From JANRIC01 sp033765345 (GTDB lineage: Bacteria; Bacteroidota; Bacteroidia; Cytophagales; Microscillaceae): DNA of 48,927 bases. The notes below the pieces were generated by a model. It did not search any database and had not been told where the DNA came from. It was given only the letters and a program-made list of their open reading frames with translations. Positions 34,093-43,413 of the stretch are shown here, piece by piece. The translations under genes and the position numbers were made by a program. Numbering within the stretch: position 1 is the first letter of the stretch; every line of letters begins with the position of its first letter. The stretch is taken from positions 1-48,927 of the forward strand of contig JANRIC010000177.1 of the NCBI GenBank assembly GCA_033765345.1, read 5' to 3'.

Positions 34093-35430
34093 ATGAAAAA
34101 GGTCGCATTTTATACCCTGGGTTGCAAGCTGAATTACTCGGAAACTTCTACCATTGCCCGCCAATTTGCGGATCGGGGATTTGAAAAGGTAGAATTTGCC
34201 GATACACCGGATATTTATATCATCAATACTTGCTCTGTCACCGAAAATGCCGACAAAAAATGCCGTAAACTCATTCGGGAAGCTCGAAAAATTTCCCCTA
34301 ACGCATTTGTAGCCATCATTGGTTGTTATGCACAGCTCAAACCCAAAGAAATAGCCGAAATACCCGGTGTAGACGCTGTGCTGGGGGCTGCCGAAAAATT
34401 TCGATTGTTGGATCTGCTGGGTACTTTCGAGCGCAAAGCCGCACCTGAAGTCCTTTTTCAGGAGATCAAAGAAGCGAATAGCTTTCATACCGCATTTTCT
34501 TATGGGGATCGTACCCGTACTTTTTTGAAAGTTCAGGACGGCTGCAATTATAATTGTGCTTTTTGTACCATCCCGTTGGCCAGGGGCAAAAGCCGAAGTG
34601 AAAGTATTGAAAATATCCTCAAGACCGCCCAGGAAATTGCCCAAAGTGAAGTGCGTGAAGTAGTACTCACCGGCGTGAATACCGGAGATTTTGGCATCCA
34701 ACATGGCCGCCGGGTTGAAAAATTTATTGACTTGGTTCGTGCCTTAGATCAGGTCGAGGGTATTGACCGGATTCGTATTTCTTCCATTGAGCCGAATCTA
34801 CTGACGGATGAAATTATTGAGTTTGTGGCACAATCACAGCGTTTTGTGCCGCATTTTCACATTCCGCTGCAATCTGGCTCTGATAAAATCCTCCAACTGA
34901 TGCGCCGCCGCTATGAAAAAGCACTTTATGCCGAAAGAGTAACCCGGATCAAAACCTTGATGCCGCACGCTTGTATTGGGGTGGATGTCATCGTAGGCTT
35001 TCCAGGAGAAAGCGAAGAGGATTTTCTGGAGACTTATCGTTTTTTGAATGAACTGGATATTTCGTATCTACACGTATTTACTTATTCCGAGCGACCCAAT
35101 ACTCCAGCCCTAGACATCAAACCCGCAATTCCGATGCAGGTCCGAAACCAACGCTCCAGAATGCTGCACATTCTCTCAGACAAAAAACGTAGGTATTTTT
35201 ATGAACAACACATTGGAAAGGATTTCAGGGTTTTGTTTGAAAATGACCTAGAAGACGGCTATATGCACGGGTTTACGGAGAATTATATCCGCGTGAGAGC
35301 TAAATACGACCCTATGCTCATCAATGAACTCAAAGCTGTAAAAATTACCGCCATTACGGAGAATATGCTGGCTGAGGTGGAAGAGGCAACCATGGTTAGT
35401 GCCCTGGCGGACGACTTACAAGGTTTTTGA
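34093..35430 (+). CDS. mtaB: tRNA t6A37 methylthiotransferase
   Basis: About 445 residues. The enzyme adds a methylthio group to t6A at position 37 of tRNA, giving ms2t6A. The N-terminal UPF0004 domain has its three cysteines in LGCKLNYSE, NTCSVTENAD and IIGCYAQ. The radical-SAM cluster site is GCNYNCAFCT, and a C-terminal TRAM-like part follows. The last dozen codons lie in a duplicated segment (35387-35428), so the natural C-terminus may have been altered there. Start MKKVAFYTLGC at 34093. Confidence 0.96.
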   Translation: MKKVAFYTLGCKLNYSETSTIARQFADRGFEKVEFADTPDIYIINTCSVTENADKKCRKLIREARKISPNAFVAIIGCYAQLKPKEIAEIPGVDAVLGAAEKFRLLDLLGTFERKAAPEVLFQEIKEANSFHTAFSYGDRTRTFLKVQDGCNYNCAFCTIPLARGKSRSESIENILKTAQEIAQSEVREVVLTGVNTGDFGIQHGRRVEKFIDLVRALDQVEGIDRIRISSIEPNLLTDEIIEFVAQSQRFVPHFHIPLQSGSDKILQLMRRRYEKALYAERVTRIKTLMPHACIGVDVIVGFPGESEEDFLETYRFLNELDISYLHVFTYSERPNTPALDIKPAIPMQVRNQRSRMLHILSDKKRRYFYEQHIGKDFRVLFENDLEDGYMHGFTENYIRVRAKYDPMLINELKAVKITAITENMLAEVEEATMVSALADDLQGF

Positions 35431-35482
35431 ACTGCGAAACGATAACCATGGTTTGCATCCTGGCGGACGACTTACAGGTCTT
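35387..35482 (+). repeat. Imperfect 40-bp direct repeat at the mtaB 3' end
   Basis: A segment starting aaccatggtt and containing cctggcggacgacttaca occurs at 35387-35428 and again at 35443-35482, with a 56-bp offset. The first copy ends the mtaB frame; the second is open in a different frame that continues into the next gene. Confidence 0.85.
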
Positions 35483-35522
35483 CAATTCCCTGGTCTTAGA
35501 AAAAAAATCAAATAGAAAATCT

Positions 35523-35858
35523 ATGAACTACCACCTCAAACAATTCAAACCCATTAGCAATACCGAAAACGGCGAAACTTCCTCAGAAACCATCTTTTTG
35601 TATAAGCAAGAAGGGAATATCCTGAATGCAGAATACAGCGGCGGGAAGATTCTCAAAGGACAATTGATCGGACTCGTAGATGAGCAGGGCAATATAGAAA
35701 TGCGATACCACCAGATAAACATCCACGGAGAATTTATGACAGGCCTATGCTACTCTAAGCCTGAAATACGCTCCAATGGCAAAATCAGGCTGCACGAAAC
35801 CTGGCAATGGACTTCAGGCGATTTGTCAAAAGGCTACTCCATTTTGGAAGAAATATAA
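35523..35858 (+). CDS. Conserved Bacteroidota protein (often labelled N-acetylglutamate synthase)
   Basis: About 111 residues from the ATG at 35523. The pattern KQFKPISNTENGETSSETIF, YSGGKILKGQLIGLVDEQGN and GKIRLHETWQWTSGD belongs to a small beta-rich family. Database entries often call it N-acetylglutamate synthase, without support from any GNAT motif. The frame is open upstream to 35427, but that part is the duplicated mtaB tail and not conserved. Confidence 0.82.
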   Translation: MNYHLKQFKPISNTENGETSSETIFLYKQEGNILNAEYSGGKILKGQLIGLVDEQGNIEMRYHQINIHGEFMTGLCYSKPEIRSNGKIRLHETWQWTSGDLSKGYSILEEI

Positions 35859-35869
35859 ATAAAAGATTT

Positions 35870-35893
35870 GGCAGGCATGAAAGCCTGATTTGC
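35870..35893. terminator. Hairpin between convergent genes
   Basis: CAGGC and GCCTG form a short stem around ATGAAA, within a longer GGCAGGC / GCCTGATTTGCC arrangement, just after the 111-residue gene and before the stop of the convergent methyltransferase. There is no long T-run. Confidence 0.35.
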
Positions 35894-36688
35894 CTAAGGC
35901 TTCCGAGCTTTTATTGAGAAAAGCAAAGGAATCAAATGCTCCAGTCCTTTGAGATACCAGCGATCATCGCTGTCTTTGACAGCCCCTGAAAACCAACCAT
36001 AGACTTCAAAAGGGTATTCCTGAAAATCAACCACCTCCAATCCTTGTTTTCTCAATGCCATAAAAACCTCTGACAAAGAATGACTCCATTCGTGCGCAGT
36101 ATTTTTTATGGGTGCATCGGGAGCTGCATAAGTTCCCTCGATGACTTGAGTGATCGGCTCTCCTGGATTGAAATAAGGATAAGCAATTTGCTGTTTCTCA
36201 AAGTCAAGAGAATAAAAGTAAGGATGTGTATCTACCAGAAAAAATATCCCTTTATTTTTCAGGAAATAAGCGATTATTTCTGCCCACAGCTCCAAATCTG
36301 GAAGCCAGCAGATCGTGCCATAAGAACTGATGACCAGATCAAACTTCCTGGAGAGAGTGCTCTTGAGATCATAGATATTGGATTGAACAAAAGTTGCTGG
36401 AATTTCCAGTTCCCTGCTAAGTCTTTGTGCTTCTTGGATAGCTTTGACCGAAAAATCGACCCCTGTTACTTTTGCGCCTCGATAAGCCCAGGAGAGGCTA
36501 TCCAAACCAAAATGACATTGAAGATGTAGCAGGGATTTGTCTTTTACGTCTCCAAGTGCGTTCAGCTCAATAAATTTGAGTGAGTTTTTGGTCTTCAAAA
36601 AATTATCAAAATCATAAAAAGCAGAACGGATATGATAATCTACTTTATCATCCCAAAGTTTCTGATTGTCTTCAAAAAAGCTATTCAT
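35894..36688 (-). CDS. Class I SAM-dependent methyltransferase
   Basis: 264 residues with a Rossmann-type SAM site: SLLHLQCHFGLDSLSW is motif I and KVTGVDFS is the acidic strand. FDLVISSYGTICWLPDL follows. The substrate is unknown. This group is usually small-molecule methyltransferases of the Methyltransf_25/11 type. It stands alone, convergent with the upstream conserved gene. Confidence 0.9.
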   Translation of the reverse strand: MNSFFEDNQKLWDDKVDYHIRSAFYDFDNFLKTKNSLKFIELNALGDVKDKSLLHLQCHFGLDSLSWAYRGAKVTGVDFSVKAIQEAQRLSRELEIPATFVQSNIYDLKSTLSRKFDLVISSYGTICWLPDLELWAEIIAYFLKNKGIFFLVDTHPYFYSLDFEKQQIAYPYFNPGEPITQVIEGTYAAPDAPIKNTAHEWSHSLSEVFMALRKQGLEVVDFQEYPFEVYGWFSGAVKDSDDRWYLKGLEHLIPLLFSIKARKP

Positions 36689-36823
36689 ACTTTAATCTAA
36701 TTGAGTGAATAATTTAAGACTAAGACAGACCACTTTAGTAATAGTATCACGAGCAATGTTGCCGATTCAAAGGAATTTTGTGAAAACACAAAGTCGATCG
36801 ATTAAACAAACGTATATAAAAAG

Positions 36824-37642
36824 TCAATAACTTTCTGATTCACTAGGAAAGCTTTTATTTTTTACATCATTGACATAATTTTCAATAGATTGGGTAATAG
36901 AGGCATCCAGGTCAGCATATCTCCTCAAAAAGCGTGGGTTAAAACTCTTATTGATACCCAACATATCGTGTAAAACCAGAATCTGTCCATCCACATCCGA
37001 GCCAGCACCTATACCGATAATAGGTATTTTGACGGCTTCTGCTACTTTTTTAGCCAGTTTGGCAGGTATTTTTTCCAATACAATTCCAAAGCAGCCACAT
37101 TCTTCAAGCATTTTGGCATCTTCAATGAGTTTTTCTGCCTCTTGCTCTTCCTGGGCGCGTACCACGTAAGTTCCGAATTTATAAATTGACTGAGGAGTAA
37201 GCCCCAAATGCCCCATCACTGGTACGCCTGAGCTCAATACCCGAATTACCGATTCTTTTATTTCACTTCCTCCTTCCATTTTGATGGCGTGTGCCCCGGA
37301 CTCTTTCATAATTCGGATGGTAGAGCGTAGAGCTTCTGAGGAATTGCCTTGATAAGCTCCAAAAGGCAGGTCTACGATCACTAGTGCCCGTTTTACGGCT
37401 CTTACCACAGAAGATGCGTGGTAGATCATTTGGTCTAAGGTAATAGGAAGTGTAGTTTCGTGACCAGCCATGACATTCGAGGCTGAATCACCTACCAGGA
37501 TGGCATCTATTCCGGCACCGTCTACGATTTTAGCCAAGGAAAAATCATACGCAGTGAGCATAGATATTTTTTCTCCCCGATTTTTCATTTCCTGGAGTGA
37601 GTGTGTGGTAATGCGTTTGATTTCTGAGGAGTAGCTAGACAT
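36824..37642 (-). CDS. panB: 3-methyl-2-oxobutanoate hydroxymethyltransferase
   Basis: 272 residues, the usual length. The enzyme makes ketopantoate for pantothenate and CoA synthesis. Visible motifs are KISMLTAYDFSLAKIVD, ILVGDSASNVMAGHETTLPI, VMGHLGLTPQSIYKFG and IGIGAGSDVDGQILVLHDML. The active-site acids and the GHLGLTPQ loop are intact. Together with coaD at 44623, the window holds two CoA-pathway genes, though not adjacent. Confidence 0.97.
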   Translation of the reverse strand: MSSYSSEIKRITTHSLQEMKNRGEKISMLTAYDFSLAKIVDGAGIDAILVGDSASNVMAGHETTLPITLDQMIYHASSVVRAVKRALVIVDLPFGAYQGNSSEALRSTIRIMKESGAHAIKMEGGSEIKESVIRVLSSGVPVMGHLGLTPQSIYKFGTYVVRAQEEQEAEKLIEDAKMLEECGCFGIVLEKIPAKLAKKVAEAVKIPIIGIGAGSDVDGQILVLHDMLGINKSFNPRFLRRYADLDASITQSIENYVNDVKNKSFPSESESY

Positions 37643-37833
37643 AGTTCAAATAAATTAAAGAATATTCTTTGGGAATCTATTTTAAGTTTTTGTAAAATTG
37701 GGATATTCTTCCAAACAATTTTTTTCAAAATACGAATTAACTCAGGACACCTTGTTTTAAACAAGCTTCTATGTAAAGTTAAATGAAATATAAGAATTAA
37801 AAAATTTAAAGCGTCGACAAAGCAAAACTTTAT

Positions 37834-37841
37834 TAATTTTG
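37834..37841 (+). promoter_or_regulatory. -7 box before the MATE gene
   Basis: TAATTTTG fits TAnnTTTG, 20 bp before the ATG at 37862. No -33 TTTG is clear. Confidence 0.35.
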
Positions 37842-37861
37842 GGGGCAAATTCATAAAAACC

Positions 37862-39268
37862 ATGTTCAAAAGAAAGCATTTTTTATTCACACTACAGAAA
37901 AAAGACATCTTCAGCACCCTTCAACTTAGCTATCCAATTGTAGTTGGGCAAATTGGGTTAGTATTGATGGGTGTAACCGATACGTTGATGGTTGGTCCTT
38001 TGGGTGCTTCTTCATTGGCGGCATCAGGGCTTGCCAATGCCATTTTTTTTCTTTTTGCTGTTATTGGCATTGGTGTTTTATCCGTAGTATCGCCTATGAC
38101 TGCTGCTACCAAAAGTCGGGGAGAAACCGAAAAATGTAGCCTAATTCTAAGCAATTCTATTCAAATAGCCCTAATTACGGGGGTTTTGGTATTTTTAGCC
38201 CTGTATATGATTGGGCAGGTATTTTACATTTTCAGACAAAAATCTGATGTAGAAGCCTTGGCCATTTCATATTTAAATATCATTGGCATTTCGGCCATAC
38301 CTATGTTTGTGTTTTTGGCAGTCAAAAACTTTACAGATGGTTTATCATTTACCAAAGTGGCAATGATTGTTACTTTTGTATGCGTCTTGTTGAATGTGTT
38401 TTTTAACTGGGTTTTGATTTATGGCAAATTCGGCTTTCCACAATTAGGCTTAGACGGTGCGGGGCTGGCTACTTTATTTTGTAGGATATTGATGGGTTTG
38501 GGGATGTACGGTTATGCGCTCAATTCACCTCGGATTGTTCGATTTCTGCCCAATTTTTCACTTAAAAACTACAAAGCGGCCATTTTTAATAAAATCCTTA
38601 AACTAGGCCTTCCTGCTGGTTTTCAGTATGTCTTCGAGGTAGGTGCTTTTGCAGGAGCTTCTGTAATCATTGGCTGGTTGGGTACCCATCAATTGGCTGC
38701 TCATCAGATAGCCATTAATCTGGCTTCTATTACTTATATGGTTGCTTCGGGTTTTGCGGCTGCGGGTTCTATCAAAGTAGGTGATGCGCTGGGTGAAAAA
38801 AGTCAGGAAAAAATACTGAAATTTGGTTCGGCAGCCCTGATATTATCCGGGGCGTTTATGATTTTGAGTTGTGTGGTATTTATTTGCATGAACTATTTCC
38901 TGGTGGGTTTGTACATCAAAGACACCTCCGTAATCAATATTGCGGCAAGTCTGATGATTATTGCGGGGTTTTTCCAACTTTCGGATGGCATCCAGTGTGT
39001 AGCTTTGGGGGCACTCAGAGGGCTGGAAGATGTCAATCTACCTACCATTATTACTTTTTTTGCTTATTGGGTGGTGGGCTTACCGCTTGGGTATGTTATG
39101 GCATTCCCTATGGGCTTAGACGTTGAAGGAATTTGGTATGGCTTATCGCTGGGCTTGGCTGTTTCGGCAATATTTCTAACCGTTCGTTTTTACATATTGG
39201 CAGGGCGGAAGTCTTTCTACGATACATCCAGGGTACAACAACCCAAAGAAGTTTTGGATATGATTTAA
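37862..39268 (+). CDS. MATE family efflux transporter
   Basis: 468 residues with about twelve membrane helices of the multidrug and toxic-compound extrusion family. Early motifs are SYPIVVGQIGLVLMGVTDTL and LGASSLAASGLANAI; the second half repeats the fold (GLPAGFQYVFEVGAFAGAS, HQLAAHQIAINLAS). It should export cationic compounds using a Na+ or H+ gradient. It is divergent from panB. Confidence 0.94.
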   Translation: MFKRKHFLFTLQKKDIFSTLQLSYPIVVGQIGLVLMGVTDTLMVGPLGASSLAASGLANAIFFLFAVIGIGVLSVVSPMTAATKSRGETEKCSLILSNSIQIALITGVLVFLALYMIGQVFYIFRQKSDVEALAISYLNIIGISAIPMFVFLAVKNFTDGLSFTKVAMIVTFVCVLLNVFFNWVLIYGKFGFPQLGLDGAGLATLFCRILMGLGMYGYALNSPRIVRFLPNFSLKNYKAAIFNKILKLGLPAGFQYVFEVGAFAGASVIIGWLGTHQLAAHQIAINLASITYMVASGFAAAGSIKVGDALGEKSQEKILKFGSAALILSGAFMILSCVVFICMNYFLVGLYIKDTSVINIAASLMIIAGFFQLSDGIQCVALGALRGLEDVNLPTIITFFAYWVVGLPLGYVMAFPMGLDVEGIWYGLSLGLAVSAIFLTVRFYILAGRKSFYDTSRVQQPKEVLDMI

Positions 39269-39307
39269 AACAAAGGCGTTTTTAATCTGAATCTGATAAC
39301 TAATTTA

Positions 39308-39337
39308 TTGGCAAAACAAGGAAAAGCTTGTAACTTG
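39308..39337 (+). promoter_or_regulatory. Candidate promoter of dut
   Basis: TTG (39308-39310) and TAACTTG (39331-39337) are 20 bp apart, close to the phylum's TTTG-N19-TAnnTTTG layout with one T missing. The ATG lies 25 bp downstream. Confidence 0.35.
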
Positions 39338-39362
39338 CAGAGTCTGGCCAATTTGTAAAGAA

Positions 39363-39800
39363 ATGCAGGTTAAAATTGTAAATCATTCTCCTAATCCTCT
39401 TCCAAGTTATGCAACCACAGGTTCGGCAGGAGTAGACCTAAGTGCAAATCTTAGCGAACCGATTATCCTGAAAAAGTTTGAAAGAATTTTGATTCCCACA
39501 GGTATTTATATCCAACTACCCGAAGGATACGAAGCCCAGATAAGACCCCGAAGCGGATTGGCACTCAAGTATGGTATCAGTGTACTCAATGCTCCAGGTA
39601 CCATAGATTCGGATTATATCGGGGAAATCAAGGTGCTTTTGATCAATTTCTCTTCAGAAGATTTTGTGATCAATCCTGGAGACCGAATCGCTCAGATGAT
39701 TATGGCAAAATATGAACAGGTGGATTGGGTGGAAGTAGAAACATTGGACTTATCCCAACGGGGTATCGGTGGTTTTGGAAGTACCGGAATCAAACATTAA
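39363..39800 (+). CDS. dut: dUTP diphosphatase
   Basis: 145 residues, a standard trimeric dUTPase that hydrolyses dUTP to dUMP. All five motifs are visible: SAGVDLSANL, IRPRSGLALK, LNAPGTIDSDYIGEI, GDRIAQMIMAKYE and RGIGGFGSTG. It heads a plus-strand run to 44626 that is common in the Bacteroidota (dut, nucleotidyltransferase, TPR, DUF4292, EnvC). Confidence 0.97.
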   Translation: MQVKIVNHSPNPLPSYATTGSAGVDLSANLSEPIILKKFERILIPTGIYIQLPEGYEAQIRPRSGLALKYGISVLNAPGTIDSDYIGEIKVLLINFSSEDFVINPGDRIAQMIMAKYEQVDWVEVETLDLSQRGIGGFGSTGIKH

Positions 39801-39852
39801 GCAGTATTTACAAAATATAAAAATAGATTAAAAAACCCATAACACTTGCAAC

Positions 39853-40860
39853 ATGAGAATTGTAATCCCTATGGCGGGACGAGGTACCCGCTTACGCCCG
39901 CATACACTCACTGTGCCCAAACCCTTGATTCCAATCGCCGGAAAACCCATCGTACATCGTCTGGTAGAAGATATTGTAAAGGTGTGTAACGAAGAAGTGG
40001 AAGAAATTGCTTTTATTATCGGAAATGATTTTGGAGATAAAGTAGAAGAACAACTCAGACAGGTAGCCCAACAAGTAGGTGCACAGGCAACTATTGTCTA
40101 TCAAATAGAAAAACTGGGAACAGCCCACGCCATCCTTTGCGCCAAAGAAGCACTCAAAGGGCACGTAGTCGTTGCTTTTGCCGATACACTTTTTAAAGCG
40201 GATTTCAAGTTGGATACGTCTTCGGAAGGGATCATTTGGGTACAAAAAGTAGAAGACCCCAGACCTTTTGGAGTTGTAAAAATCAATGAAAATAACGAAA
40301 TTACAGACTTTGTTGAAAAACCACAAACTTATGTATCGGATTTAGCCATTATAGGGATATATTATTTCAAAGACGGAGAATATCTCAGAAGTGAATTGCA
40401 GTACCTCATCGATCATGACATCAAAGACCGGGGTGAATATCAGATCACCAATGCCCTAGAAAACATGAAAAACAAAGGAACTAAATTTACTCCCGGACAG
40501 GTTAGCGAATGGTTGGATTGTGGAAACAAAGACGTTACTGTGTATACCAATCAACGATACCTGGAATTTATCAAGGATACAAAATTAGTAGCTGATACGG
40601 CTACCATTCAGCACGCAACTGTCATCCCGCCGGTATTTATCGGAGAAAATGTACACATTGAAAGTTCAGTTGTAGGCCCGCACGTATCACTGGGGAACAA
40701 TACAAAAATTATCGGCTCTGTTGTTAAAAATAGTATTATCCAAGAAAATACTACTATATTGGATGCCACTCTTCATAATTCTATGATTGGAAGTTTTGTG
40801 ACGTATGAAGGCAAGGTGTCCGATCTAAGTTTAGGTGATTTTAACCATCTGAAAGAATAA
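39853..40860 (+). CDS. Sugar-1-phosphate nucleotidyltransferase
   Basis: 335 residues. The N-terminal NTP-transferase domain begins MAGRGTRLRPHTLTVPKPLI, the GXGTRLxPxTxxxPK signature with one change. The remaining 80 residues carry hexapeptide-like left-handed beta-helix repeats (VHIESSVVGPHVSLGNNTKI). It should join a nucleotide to a sugar-1-phosphate for cell-surface glycan synthesis; the exact sugar is not readable. Confidence 0.92.
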   Translation: MRIVIPMAGRGTRLRPHTLTVPKPLIPIAGKPIVHRLVEDIVKVCNEEVEEIAFIIGNDFGDKVEEQLRQVAQQVGAQATIVYQIEKLGTAHAILCAKEALKGHVVVAFADTLFKADFKLDTSSEGIIWVQKVEDPRPFGVVKINENNEITDFVEKPQTYVSDLAIIGIYYFKDGEYLRSELQYLIDHDIKDRGEYQITNALENMKNKGTKFTPGQVSEWLDCGNKDVTVYTNQRYLEFIKDTKLVADTATIQHATVIPPVFIGENVHIESSVVGPHVSLGNNTKIIGSVVKNSIIQENTTILDATLHNSMIGSFVTYEGKVSDLSLGDFNHLKE

Positions 40861-40872
40861 AATGTAAGCACT

Positions 40873-42630
40873 ATGAATATCCATTCTAAGCATTGGTTTT
40901 GGCTTTTTATATGCACTTGGGGGATTGTATGGAATGCCCAGGAAATATTTGCCCAAAAAAACAAAAAAAGCAAAAATAACACGGAAGAAATTCAGAACAA
41001 CGCCTCAGGCGCAAATTCTTCTTCGGAAGCAGAGTATTATCTGATCGAGGGAATGAAATATTTTGTACTCGAGAAGTACGAAGATGCCTTGGAAAACTTT
41101 TTAAAAGCTTCTGCATTCTCTTCCGAAAACCCAAGTATTGACTATAAAATAGCCGAAACTTATGTGAAGATGGATAATCTTGCCAAAGCCGAAGTATACG
41201 CATCTAAAGCACTGGAAAAAGAAAAAGAAAATAAGTATATCTACCTGCTTTTGGCGTACATCTACGAGCAACAACAAAAATACCGGGAGGCCGCCACAGT
41301 ATTTGAGCAATTAATCAATGCTAATGACGGAGAAAAAGAGTATTATTTTGACCTGGCCGAAATGTATCTTCTTCAAAAAGATTATACCAAAGCCCTCGAG
41401 AACTATGACAAATTGGAAACTGCCTTTGGACTCAATGAAAACGTAATTCGAAAAAAACAGGAAATCTACCTGAGTCTAAACCAAATCGATAAAGCCGTAG
41501 AAGAAGGCGAAAAACTCATCCACGCCTCACCCCAAAATGTCAAATATCTGATTTCGCTTGCCGAACTACTCATGAACCACGGACAGGCTTCACGCGCCCT
41601 CTCTCTCCTCGAGTCAAACACAGAAACAGACCAGGCCGACCCACAACTGGCACTGCTCTTATCCCGCATCTACCGATCCCAAGGAGATACCCCAAAAGCC
41701 CTTAATACGCTCAAGCCTGCTTTTGCCAATCCTGATCTAGACCCCCAACTCAAAATTGATCTCATTGTAGATTTTCTTCAAGAAGGCGAATCCAATTCTG
41801 TCAATGGTGATCTGCTCGACTTATTGGCTTTGATTACGCAAGTTCATCCCCGTGAAGCCAAAGCACATATCGTATATGCAGATTTACTCCTGATTCGGGA
41901 TGAAAAAGACAAAGCACTCACGCATTATCTGATCGCTACACAACTAGATGGAAACGCCCAATCCAAAGTATGGCAGCAGATTCTTGCCCTAGAAGCCCAG
42001 AAATATGCCATCGATAGCCTGGTCAAACACTCTGAAAAAGCCCTCGAGCTGTATCCCAATCAGGCTCTTTTCTGGCTTTACAACGGCTCCGGGCATCTTG
42101 GCAAGAAAAATTATGAAGCCGCCCTCACCGCTGCCGAGGAAGGTAAAAGATTAGCCTATAACAATCCACAACTTCAAGACGACTTCTCGGTCATTCTAGG
42201 AGATGCCTTCAACGGACTAAAACAATACGCTGAATCGGATGCCGCCTACGAAACAGTACTCAAAAACTCTCCCAATCACCCACAGGCACTCAATAATTAT
42301 AGCTACTTTCTGGCTATGAGGCAGGAAAAACTTTCCAGAGCCAAAGAACTAGCCGAACGCCTGAATGAAAATTATCCCGATAATCCTTCTTTTATGGATA
42401 CCTATGGCTGGGTACTCTATAAAGCCAAAGATTATAAAAAAGCGGAGAAATACCTCGAAAAAGCCGCCCAGTTGAGCAAGCGAGGAGGGATTGTGGAACA
42501 CTACGGAGACCTGTTATTTAAATTGGGAGACCCTGAAAACGCTCTTCGCCAGTGGATCAGAGCCAAAGAACTCGGAGGAACCAGCCCACAAATCGACAAA
42601 AAAATTACTGAAAAAAAATTAATTGAGTAA
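40873..42630 (+). CDS. Secreted TPR protein
   Basis: 585 residues with a signal peptide (about 1-28, ending EIFAQ) and about a dozen TPR units through the rest, for example YLIEGMKYFVLEKYEDALEN and ALNNYSYFLAMRQEKLSRAK. No enzymatic motif. It is 12 bp after the nucleotidyltransferase and 6 bp before the DUF4292 lipoprotein, so it probably acts with these envelope proteins. Confidence 0.9.
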   Translation: MNIHSKHWFWLFICTWGIVWNAQEIFAQKNKKSKNNTEEIQNNASGANSSSEAEYYLIEGMKYFVLEKYEDALENFLKASAFSSENPSIDYKIAETYVKMDNLAKAEVYASKALEKEKENKYIYLLLAYIYEQQQKYREAATVFEQLINANDGEKEYYFDLAEMYLLQKDYTKALENYDKLETAFGLNENVIRKKQEIYLSLNQIDKAVEEGEKLIHASPQNVKYLISLAELLMNHGQASRALSLLESNTETDQADPQLALLLSRIYRSQGDTPKALNTLKPAFANPDLDPQLKIDLIVDFLQEGESNSVNGDLLDLLALITQVHPREAKAHIVYADLLLIRDEKDKALTHYLIATQLDGNAQSKVWQQILALEAQKYAIDSLVKHSEKALELYPNQALFWLYNGSGHLGKKNYEAALTAAEEGKRLAYNNPQLQDDFSVILGDAFNGLKQYAESDAAYETVLKNSPNHPQALNNYSYFLAMRQEKLSRAKELAERLNENYPDNPSFMDTYGWVLYKAKDYKKAEKYLEKAAQLSKRGGIVEHYGDLLFKLGDPENALRQWIRAKELGGTSPQIDKKITEKKLIE

Positions 42631-42636
42631 AATAAA

Positions 42637-43413
42637 ATGAATAAATTTCATTCATCAGCTTTTTTTAAGCATTACTTAGGGATATTCTGCGCCTTCATCC
42701 TGGGGCTAAACGCCTGCAAACAAGCTCCTACCCGCCTCGGTGGCAGTCGTAGTAGTGATGCCTTTGATTATCTGGACACCAAGTTCAAACTGGAATACAG
42801 CAACGGACCCGAAGAACTCAATGGCAAAGTAAAACTCCGTGTTAAAAAAGATAGCTTGATCTGGGCTTCTATCACCGGACCTTTGGGTGCCGAAGGAATC
42901 CGTGCCAAAGTAGTACAGGACTCCATTTATATGATCGATCGCATCAGCAAAACCTACATGGAGGCTAACTTGGATACACTAAAACATATACTCAATTTTG
43001 AGGTGGATTTTCAGATGTTGCAATCTATCCTCCTGGGCAATATGCCTTTTCCCGAGCTAGCAGGAGATGAAAAAATTACAGATGGCAAACTACTTAAAAT
43101 CACGCAAGATCGCCAAAATATCCTGCTGGAAAACTACCTGAATCCCAAAACTCAAAAGCTTGAAAAACTGATCGTGCAGGATAAAAGGAATAAAAACTCT
43201 CTTCAGGTTGCTTTTAAGGATTTTAAAAAATTAGGAAACTTACTTTTTCCTATGCGATCCGACATTAAGGTCAAATACTTTAACCCCAATACCAATACCA
43301 TGGAAGAAGCCAATATCGCTGTAAATCATTCCAAAACATTTATCCCCGAAGAAAATCTAAGCTTTCCATTTAACGTGCCTCCTAAATATGAGAAAATCCA
43401 GGGTAGTAAATAG
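42637..43413 (+). CDS. DUF4292 lipoprotein
   Basis: 258 residues with a lipobox (FILGLNACK, Cys about 27) and the DUF4292 pattern (GKVKLRVKKDSLIWASITGP, LGAEGIRAKVVQDSIYMID). The fold probably resembles LolA/LolB-type lipid binders, though that is inference from the family. It overlaps the EnvC-like gene by 26 nt. Confidence 0.88.
   Translation: MNKFHSSAFFKHYLGIFCAFILGLNACKQAPTRLGGSRSSDAFDYLDTKFKLEYSNGPEELNGKVKLRVKKDSLIWASITGPLGAEGIRAKVVQDSIYMIDRISKTYMEANLDTLKHILNFEVDFQMLQSILLGNMPFPELAGDEKITDGKLLKITQDRQNILLENYLNPKTQKLEKLIVQDKRNKNSLQVAFKDFKKLGNLLFPMRSDIKVKYFNPNTNTMEEANIAVNHSKTFIPEENLSFPFNVPPKYEKIQGSK

Noticed and set aside
34078..34704. Minus-strand 208-residue frame over mtaB
   Set aside because: It is antisense to mtaB, whose three N-terminal cysteines and radical-SAM site are clear.
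35427..35522. N-terminal extension of the 111-residue conserved protein
   Set aside because: The extra residues come from the duplicated mtaB tail and are not part of the conserved family pattern, which begins at 35523.
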